Source: Bathymodiolus brooksi (taxonomy: Eukaryota; Mollusca; Bivalvia; Mytilida; Modiolidae). Taken from it: a DNA stretch of 64,000 nucleotides. The stretch is taken from contig OY804578.1 of the NCBI GenBank assembly GCA_963680875.1, positions 104,809,689 to 104,873,688 on the forward strand, read 5' to 3'. How positions within the stretch are numbered: position 1 is the stretch's first letter; the number at the start of each line of letters is the position of its first letter. A program made the translations under genes and the position numbers. A model generated the notes under the pieces. It had not been told where the DNA came from, made no database searches, and was given only the letters and a program-made list of their open reading frames with translations. Shown one piece after another: positions 55,946 through 64,000 of the stretch.

Positions 55946-58040
55946 AATTATATAGATATATTGCTAAATTAAAAAAATTATTTTTTGAAAATTGCTTACT
56001 TTTTTTCTAAATAAATATCGTACAAAAATGCACTGTAAATAAAATAGCACATACAAGTGTGATGAATATCCACTTCATAATATATACAAAAATATCCAAA
56101 GTCAAATAATAATGATATTTGTATCTATATGATGTACAGTTCTGTATTCACCTTCTAATTGGACATTCCTTATTTCATTTTTTTAATCTAATGCCATGGC
56201 TATTCACAGGTAATATATATACAGGTAATTTCCTCGCTAATTCAATATTAAGAGTAGCCAATGACACCTAGAACTTTCTCTACGTTCTCAAGTCTCCGAC
56301 CTTAATGGCATTCGATTTTTTTTTTATCTGAATTGAAACATTAATGAAGACGTCAAATTGCAGTAAAAAAATATATGACTGTCGTTCATAAAAGACGGGA
56401 AAAGTTTTAATAATTATGCATATTTGTTGAATTTTACGTTTTTTTTGTTTTAAATATAAATTTAAAAATCCTTCCTTCAACAGACCAGGGAAATGAACAT
56501 TTATTTGATCTTGTTTTTTTAACATTTGATAAATGATTTGTGTCGATTTTGTCTCTGTTTCTATGAATTAACGGTTATATTTCGGAGCTGTTCCGACATT
56601 GAGCCATTTTTTCGTTTTTGATTTTATTGTGACTGGTTTTTTTCGACGAAGTCGTATACGATCGCTTTTGATCTACTTTTGTTATGGACGCTGTTGCCTA
56701 GCAATTTTAAAGATGAAAATATTTTCTAACTTTTTGATTGGAGAATAATGCAAATTTGGTAAGAGTTCGGAGAACGGAGCTAACATTCTTGGAGTGATTT
56801 TCCTACTGTGTTTTTTTGAGCCGAATATCGGCCCCAGTCCCAATGTGAAATGTGAAGTTTTTTCCCCAATTTCTTGGGAGAAAATTCCCAATAGCGTGGT
56901 GATAAAATTATTCGTAAAAATTGGTTAATAAAAGCTTTTTCAAATGAAATTAAAGGTCAAACATTTTCACGCTTATGACCTGGTTTCAATTTGTTTTGAT
57001 TAACCAAGCGAAATACTACGGACAAGATACCGGGAACCAGTACAGTATATTGGGTCGCTTGATTTGTTTACGACTTCAGAAAAACGAAAGCGGAAATCTG
57101 TAGTATTTGGAATAAATGTTTATTTAAATAAATTTAATATAAAATTTTAATAAAAAATAGTAAATATGTCATGTGATTTGCTAAAAATACAAATGTCACA
57201 ATGTTGCATAATTCTAAATAATTTGCTAAGAAATTGACCAGTAATGATGGAAGCAAGTACATGTAACTTGAATCCTTTGAATTAAAAAAAGTTTTTACTT
57301 CCCCCAGGAGAAAAAATTAGGTTGATGACGTTAATAAAGCTTGTGAAACTGTTTGTGCTTTGAAGTGAGTCCGACCCACTACTGTACCGGTGATGTCGTC
57401 TATCTAATCACATTTGGAAAAAAAACTATTCCAGGACGAGGTATTCCAATAGATGTTATTTTAGTTAATTATGCTGTTTTTGCAATTAGTATCTAATTAA
57501 TTATTACCTGTGATGTACCTGTATTTTATGTCAAATATTGCAGAAAAAGGGAAAATATTTGAGTGAAGTAAGTGTTATTAATAAAAATTAGAGAATTGGA
57601 ATGAAAATTTGTTTCATATGGAGTGAAATCAAGTATGACATAAATAGTAAAATATCTTTTAAAAAACATTTGTACCTTTGAAAAAAACATGAATCATAAA
57701 AATTTCATTACAAAATGAATAGTAACAAACATAAGCTAAGACATGCTTGTTTATTTTTTCATGTAGTTTAAAAAATAAATAATAAGTTCTATGGATGTTG
57801 AAATGTAAATGTATTGATAGAGATATCACTTATTCATGTATGTATCTTTATGTTTTTTTTATTAGAATAAAAATGATAAATTAATATATATTATTTCTCC
57901 ATTCTCTAATCAAGGTTTACCTGAAGTTAATGAGTTTTTGTTTACACACCCTAAGCCCCAATGTTTGCACATTGTTTATAGAATAATTATACAGCTATTC
58001 CCACTTGAAATTTTAGATTTCTTTAATGAAGTTTTAAAAA
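55946..58040. other. Two kilobases without a supported gene
   Basis: AT-rich sequence; short frames on both strands lack domains. No clear repeat ends were found. Confidence 0.45.
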
Positions 58041-58044
58041 AGTG

Positions 58045-58458
58045 GGATTAGGTGGAGTCAACCCTACCGGTCACCGACACTAAGTACTGATACACCATGC
58101 CCAGAAGCGGAACGCCTTGTTACCACTGCGAATGTCACTCCAAAAACAATCAATTCAAATTCTGTATTACCTAACACAGCTTCAAATGACATCCAACAAC
58201 ATGTAAATAGTGCAAATAGTGGTGATGTTGATATTCGCAATCTGACTGTCACTCTGATTCGGACAGTTGTGTTCTAGAGGTCATGGTACCAGATGCCAGG
58301 GTGTTCAGTTCAATGAAAAATGAACAAAAATACCCATGGCTATATGACAGTGTGGTACACCAAGGGTATTTATGTAAGTTTTGTGAACTGTTTTGTGGTC
58401 ATTCTTCCTCATCACAAGAATGTGTTACTGTTGGCATTAACCTTGGTGCAGTATGATT
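58045..58458 (+). pseudogene. TTF-type zinc-finger (hAT-related) transposon remnant
   Basis: One frame reads Ser/Thr-rich sequence (TDTPCPEAERLVTTANVTPK) to about 58240. A one-base shift then opens SDSDSCVLEVMVPDARVFSS and the segment KYPWLYDSVVHQGYLCKFCE. The W-L-Y ... G-Y-x-C-x2-C pattern matches the start of TTF-type zinc fingers found at the N terminus of some hAT-family and ZMYM-like proteins. A stop follows about 23 codons later and nothing of the transposase core is seen. Could also be a broken host gene of this class. Confidence 0.45.
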
Positions 58459-59029
58459 GCTATTCTATTACTGGACCTCCAAACTAATAAATGTATTGCT
58501 CTTCCCAACTTTTCTCAATTCACATCATTTACGCGCTAATTTTCCCAAATATAAGGGACCCGGACCCCAGATACAAATGAGTAGGAAAATCATTGACTTG
58601 TAATAAGCATGTCGGATTTAAAGCACTTTGTACTAAGCAAGTCGGATTTAAGGCACTTGTAATAAGCAAGTCATTTAGGAGTTTTCTGATTGGTTGCGTC
58701 CGTCGTCCTACGCCCCGCACAGACAAAGGGAGTTCGAGTATAACTGATAATATGATTACTTTTAATGGTATATCTGTATACAATATATTAAACTTTAAAT
58801 TTAAGAGATATTCTCTTTAACCAAAGTATTATATGTCGTAAAGTTTTATTTTCAATGTATTATGCAATCTTCACGTGAGCGACTGGGGGTATTAAATTCT
58901 TAGAAAGTGCCATTTCATCTATTACATGTTAAGAAGTTATTGTTGAAGCTATGAATTTTTTTAGATTTTACCACGGATAGGAAATAATATGCACCCCCTT
59001 TTTTTTTCTTAGCTCACCTGACCTTGTCA
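58459..59029. other. Short repeats only
   Basis: AAGCATGTCGGATTTAAAGC, AAGCAAGTCGGATTTAAGGC and AAGCAAGTC form about 2.5 copies of a 35-bp unit at 58605-58680. No gene is seen. Confidence 0.5.
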
Positions 59030-59520
59030 TCACTTTGCGTCGGTCGTCCGTCCGTACACAATTACTAAAAATATTTTAACTAAAAATATTCTCCTTTGAA
59101 ACCACTTGGCCACTTAAGACCAAACTTTGGTGGAATGGTCCGTGGGTGATCCCCTTCCAAAATTGTGTCCGGCAGTCCCGACCTCCAACCAACATGGTCG
59201 CTGTTACTAAAAATAAAAAGGGGGATGCTATTTTAAAAATCTTCATCTCTGATACTACTGCGCCAATTGGAACTAAGCTTTGTTTAGTCCTTTGATGACC
59301 CCCTTTCAAAATTGTGTCCGGCAATCCAGACATCTAACCAACATGGCCACTGTTGCTAAAAACAGAAAAGGTGGATGAAATTTTATTTTTTTCCCTTTTA
59401 AACTACCGGGTTAATTGGATTCAAGCTTTGCTAAAATAATCCTTTGGTGATCCCCTTTCAAAATTTTGTCTGGCAGTCCCGTCCTCGGGCCAAGATGGAC
59501 GCTGTTACTATTTATTAACG
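59030..59520. repeat. Three degenerate copies of an about 170-bp unit
   Basis: Each copy has CCTTTGGTGATCCCCTTTCA, AAATTGTGTCCGGCAGTCC and AACATGGCCACTGTTGCTAA or variants (59140, 59295, 59440 regions). Similar segments are common in molluscan genomes. No coding support. Confidence 0.7.
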
Positions 59521-60211
59521 ATTCCTTGCACATCAAGTAGGATGCAAGGTTTTACATGTCTTATCAAATCCTATAAAACCGATATGTTTAGGTTATTTCA
59601 GTGAAATACTGTTCGTAGAAGAATATATTATTTGTGCTTCATCGTACATCTTTGTTTTTAAAGATAGTTCTTTTTTGGCATGTTGTAAAACATGGAGTGG
59701 ACTCTGGAGTCATATTTGGAGTCAATTTTGGAGTCATTTTTGGAGTCGATTTTAAATTCAATATTGCCCATATATAACAATGCAAAATAGACTCGAAAAA
59801 TCTTACGCAGTGTAAAAGGGACATAAGGTTAGTGTAAACATATTTTATTAATCAATACATATGAATATAGTACAACAATTTAAATACAACAATAGTAATG
59901 ACTATGAATTAATTAAGAGGATCCGAAAACAAGTTATTAAACTTATATAAATCCGTATCCCAAGTTTAATTAAATCTACTTTTAATAATCTCAGAAGTTA
60001 GATTACGTTGTAAGGATCAGTGAAATGATAATTGTATTTACACCTTAGGGGATGAATTGTGCAGGAAAATGAGAGGGGTTTTGAATTGTGCAGGAAAATG
60101 AAAGGGGTTGGTGAATTGTGAATTACGGGGTAAATCGTTTACTACTTAAAATGAACTTTTGTACTGACAAGAAGATTTCTGTGTTCTGGTTAATTGTTAA
60201 CTCATTAGATC
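59521..60211. other. Short repeats, no gene
   Basis: GGAGTCATTTTTGGAGTCGA-type units (about 12 bp) are repeated at 59695-59757, and GAATTGTGCAGGAAAATGA with AGGGGTT is repeated 2-3 times at 60052-60115. The rest is AT-rich. Confidence 0.5.
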
Positions 60212-62560
60212 CTACCAATAGAAGTTCAGTGGACAATGGAATAGGAAGGTTATATGGCGTTGTCTAGGTATGTTATAGTGAGGACAGTTGAGAAGATAAT
60301 GAGTAGGAGTCTCTATAGCACCACATGTACAATGCGGTGAATTTACAATATTTTTCCGAAATAGATCGGAATTAAGAGCACTACACCCCATACGTATTCT
60401 AGCGTGAAAGATCTGTCCTAAACAGCTACCGACGTAAAAAAATGTGGGTTTATCATGTATAATATTACGGTTCAGTCGCGATTTGAATACATTAATAGAA
60501 GGACAGTTTTTTCTGCTATCCGGAAGAAGATTCCAAGACCGTACTGTCTCAGGTAAAAAGTAATGTGCATATAAAGTGGTTCGAGCTCTGACAGGCGGAA
60601 TTAACGTTGCATGTCTTGTATTGTGATCGTGAATATTTCGGAAGGTGTTAGGGACAAGACTACTCAAATACCCCGGGGTTAAGCCATTATTCATTTTATA
60701 AAAATATGTCAATCTATGTTTTTCCCTTCAGTCTTTCAAATATTCCCACCCGGTTTCTGCATATAACTTTAAAAGGGATACCAGGCGGGTACCCCCGGTA
60801 ACAACCCTGGCAGCCTCTGCTTGTACGCTTTCTAATTTATTCGTAAGGCAAACAGTTTTACAGTCCCAAACGACATCCCCATATTCTAATAAAGGCCGAA
60901 TAAATGTCAAATAAATTTTTTCAAGGGTTCTTCGATCTAAAATGAATTTAAATTTTCTCATAATGTTGACTCTGGTAAAGGCTTTCTTGGTAATCAGGTC
61001 TACGTGCTTACCCCAATTTCCATCATTAGATATGGTAAGGCCTAAATGTTTATGTTCAGATACCATGTTAATGATCTTATTATCCATCATGAGTGGTGGA
61101 TGAAGTGGGCGGTTAGATTTCCTAGATACGATCATACTTTCTGTTTTATAAGGGTTAAGTTTAACCAGCCACTTCATAGACCAGTCATGAATTTTCGACA
61201 AGTCCGTATTCAATGTCTCAGCAGCATCAACAGGATCGTCAACAATTATATAAAGACTAGTATCATCTGCAAATAACTTTATTGACGAATTTATGTCTGC
61301 TACTATATCGTTAATATAAATTTTAAAGAACAGAGGGCCCAGAATTGATAGTTGAGGGACACCCGCACAAACATTCCGCCAGTCAGAGCAACAACCGTTT
61401 AAAACAACCCTTTGTTTTCTATCCAATAAATAATTTTCAATCCAAGACAATAACGGCCCGTGAATGCCAATCGATTTTAATTTAGTCAACAATCCCTTAT
61501 GCCAAACCCGATCGAACGCTTTGCTAACGTCGCAAAAAACTACTCTAACTTCCTTTCCGTCGTCAAGTGCCTTACCGAATTCGTTCGTTATATATAAAAG
61601 CTGATTAATCGCAGAGTCGCCAGGGGTAAAACCAGATTGATTAGACGATATAATCCTATTTTCTAAAAGAAAATTGTAGATGTGCTTGTAGACACAGCGT
61701 TCCATAACTTTACCGATTATGCTAATGAGTGATATCGGGCGATAATTGTTCAATATACCAGGACTATCGTTTTTAAATACCGGAGTGACATTAGCCAATT
61801 TCCATTCGGATGGAAAAGAAGACAATGACAGTGATATGTTGAATAATTTACACAGCGGATACTTTAATATCGGTGCGGCTTCGCGCAAAAGTCGTGGATT
61901 AATACAGTCAGGACCGGTCGCTTTGCTAGTATCTAAAATTTTCAGTATATCCTCTACTTCCGTTTCGGTAATGAGAATCTGTCGTAGTCCGACAGTCTGT
62001 AATTCAGTTAGGTCGGGAGGTGTGTGGTCACTATCGTCCAGTGTTGATTGTTCACAGAAGAACTTGTTGAACAATTCAGATTTTTCTATGTCATCAACTA
62101 CAAGATTACCATTATGTTCAATCGGGGGTATAGTTCGGCTGCATTCATTGTTTCCTGTTAAGCTTTTGACTAAGGTCCACCAGTTTTTACTGCCAGCCTT
62201 TTCTAATCTTATATTCTCAGAAACCTTAGAATAATGCGTTATTTTTGCATTAGAGACTAGGTTATTACACTTATTTCGGGCAATACGGAATCGTTCCCAA
62301 TGACCTGGTAAGTTTGACCTTTTTGCTCTTTTATGGAGTCTATTCTTTCGACGTATAACACGCTTGATACTGCTTGTTAACCACGGAGGGTTGTCTTTCC
62401 TTACAGTTATTACCCTGTTGGGAATGTTGGTATTTGCATAAGGTTGAGAATAAGGGGAGTAAATACTTAAATTTGTACCCCACGAATAAGGCGCCCACCA
62501 CTTAATGTTTGAAAAATCTATTTTTGCTTTCTTTTCACATGAAAATTTCCTTGATCGCAC
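60212..62560 (-). pseudogene. LINE reverse transcriptase, nearly intact, 5'-truncated
   Basis: On the minus strand one frame from 62560 encodes a charged linker, then RT: NNYRPISLISIIGKVMERCV, FCDVSKAFDRVWHKGLLTKL, AGVPQLSILGPLFFKIYIND, KLFADDTSLY, and the thumb KHLGLTISNDGNWGKHV..TFIRPLLEYGDVVW. A TGA at about 60728 interrupts the frame; the same frame continues to 60212 with MNNGLTPGYLSSLVP and a C-terminal C-x-C..H..C motif (HCTCGAIETPTHYLLNC). The family is CR1/Jockey-like, related to but distinct from the element at 22681-25832. In relatives the GVPQ is followed by Gly; here it is Leu, which is likely damaging. The endonuclease and ORF1 are missing because of 5' truncation near 62570. 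FADD is intact. Confidence 0.9.
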
Positions 62561-62569
62561 ATGAAAATA

Positions 62570-63823
62570 CCCCTCAATTATGAAAATTAAATGTTTGCTG
62601 CCTTAATGAATTTGGTAAGCTTAGCACAATGAATGTTTCCAGGATTATTAGATGGAGAAAATAATATAGGATAACTACTATGGATTCCATATACAGAAAA
62701 TATTCAACGAGTGACCGAACAACGGAATAATTCACGAATGCATATAGCACATGAGTTACGGTAATTATCCGTGTTTGTCAGTCACAAGTTGAATATTATT
62801 CTGATTTTACCGGTCGACTATGCTGTAAGCTGCATAAAATCGTCATGCAAAGTATGTAAGAGTATTACATATATGGGAAACATGATATAAACAAGAAATA
62901 TAAAATAAAATTGAGAAAAAAAGGGGAGGGGAAAGTAATCTGTTCCCAGGTATCTGTGTTCTGCTATATGTATACCACTATTGCATACCGGAACCCAGTT
63001 CGTAATGTCGTAACAATGTTATATTCCAGTGTAATCGTAACCACTTCTTAAATTAAAACATTTGTTTTTATCTCCAAGTTGTTCCTACGAACTTTTTTGT
63101 TTCTTCTCTACCGGAAAGCACTAAAATTACCCCATTTAAATGTAAAAATAAATATTATGATCCAAATGTTGCCTGCAAAATTGTAATGTTGCTATCCTCT
63201 ACCAAACATGGACAATTAGTGGCTACACAGACCCCATTCGACACAAGTTTTCAATAGCACATACTACATGGCATTACAGTCAAAAACCATCAGACACAGT
63301 AACAAACCAAATATGGTAAAAATCAATATCAAGCTTTTCTCAAGCTTATTGGATTTTGCTCTATGAATTAAACTTTCAAGTGTAGTTCATGTATCAATTA
63401 TATTAATTTTTTTTACTTTTTGATATTTAATCGTCACCTTTTAATTGCATTTAACATCAAAGAAATTGTGAAATTAGTTAAATTAAAAATATTCTACCCT
63501 AGGATTGTTTATTTCATTGAAAAATAATCAATACATGTGAAAGAGAAGAAAAATTGATTTTTACCATATTTGTCAAACGATGGTTTGTGCCCGTGTCTGG
63601 TGGTTTCTGATTGTAATGATACGAGTCTGTTGTAAGGTGTGATTAGGAAGACCCACATCTACTATTATGTACAATGTACTTAAATTAACATACCTTCAGT
63701 AATATCTTCTCTGTCAAGCTTTTCTTTCACAACGTCTGCAAAACTTCTTTTAAGAAAATGTTTTTTTTTTTACATTTTTTAAGACTTTTATTTTGATTTT
63801 GCACTGCTGATGTTTGAAGTATA
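62570..63823. other. No feature recognised
   Basis: AT-rich sequence without a supportable gene or RNA. Confidence 0.45.
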
Positions 63824-64000
63824 GGTCAGTTACATGCGACTATAATGTTGGTCAGACAGGTACAGTTTTCATCACCCACTTTGACTTATGAGTAGGGTCA
63901 GTTACATTTGACTATAATGTTGGTCAGACAGGAACAGTTTTCATCACCCACTTTGACTTATGAGAAGGGTCAGTAACATTTGACTATAATGTTGGTCAGA
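63824..64000. repeat. 72-bp tandem repeat running off the window
   Basis: GGTCAGTTACATTTGACTAT starts at 63824, 63896 and 63968. Each unit continues AATGTTGGTCAGACAGGAAC and CATCACCCACTTTGACTTAT. The array continues past the right edge. Confidence 0.9.

Noticed and set aside
60728..60730. TGA in the LINE as a selenocysteine or readthrough codon
   Set aside because: There is no SECIS-like evidence, and LINE copies commonly carry private stops; a single-base lesion is simpler.

Overview
The window looks like nuclear DNA of a bivalve mollusc, most probably a mytilid mussel. It is AT-rich, has spliceosomal introns, and is filled with dispersed repeats I recognise from mussel genomes: a family carrying TTTGTCCTTTTG and CCCCTTTGGTATC, a family carrying CTGGCAACAT, and tRNA-headed SINEs that share one conserved tail. 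No prokaryotic gene organisation is present. Most of the 64 kb is accessory DNA. I see only two host genes supported by splice-compatible exons.

Region by region. 0-6.6 kb holds the last three exons of a protein with two RanBP2/NZF zinc fingers (+ strand). Its introns contain a 33-bp minisatellite and a tandem duplication hosting a TTAA-flanked MITE. 7.1-11.3 kb is a Penelope-like retroelement of the permuted, N-terminal GIY-YIG type (Naiad-like), with an older RT fragment behind it. 12.5-22.7 kb is SINEs, a 2.9-kb inverted-repeat-bounded segment and unassigned DNA. 22.7-25.8 kb is a decayed LINE (- strand). 27.2-30.7 kb has a FLYWCH/MULE transposase remnant, a 54-bp perfect hairpin, a foldback repeat and a third Naiad 3' end. 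35.4-38.2 kb is a two-exon orphan seven-transmembrane receptor (- strand). 38.4-40.7 kb is a pogo-like DNA transposon with complete ends and a TA duplication; it also encodes a HIRAN-like protein whose stop codon overlaps the transposase start. 40.8-49.0 kb holds dispersed repeats, 27-bp and 44-bp minisatellites and a pogo-type MITE. 49.4-55.05 kb is a compound satellite block (42-, 82- and 35-bp units) interrupted by a second, 5'-truncated Naiad copy. 55.3-55.9 kb is a receptor pseudogene. 58.0-58.5 kb is a TTF-zinc-finger transposon remnant. 60.2-62.6 kb is a nearly intact LINE reverse transcriptase (- strand). The window ends inside a 72-bp tandem array.

How the parts relate. The elements nest inside each other and inside introns. 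Two Naiad copies share long near-identical sequence, and a third fragment matches their last 140 bp, so together they define the element's 3' terminus. One copy lies inside a minisatellite, as expected from the reported preference of this clade for simple repeats. The most unusual unit is the pogo-like transposon with its HIRAN-like companion gene. The element order, the TAATG overlap and the enclosing TIRs are seen directly in the sequence; the function of the companion protein is inference.
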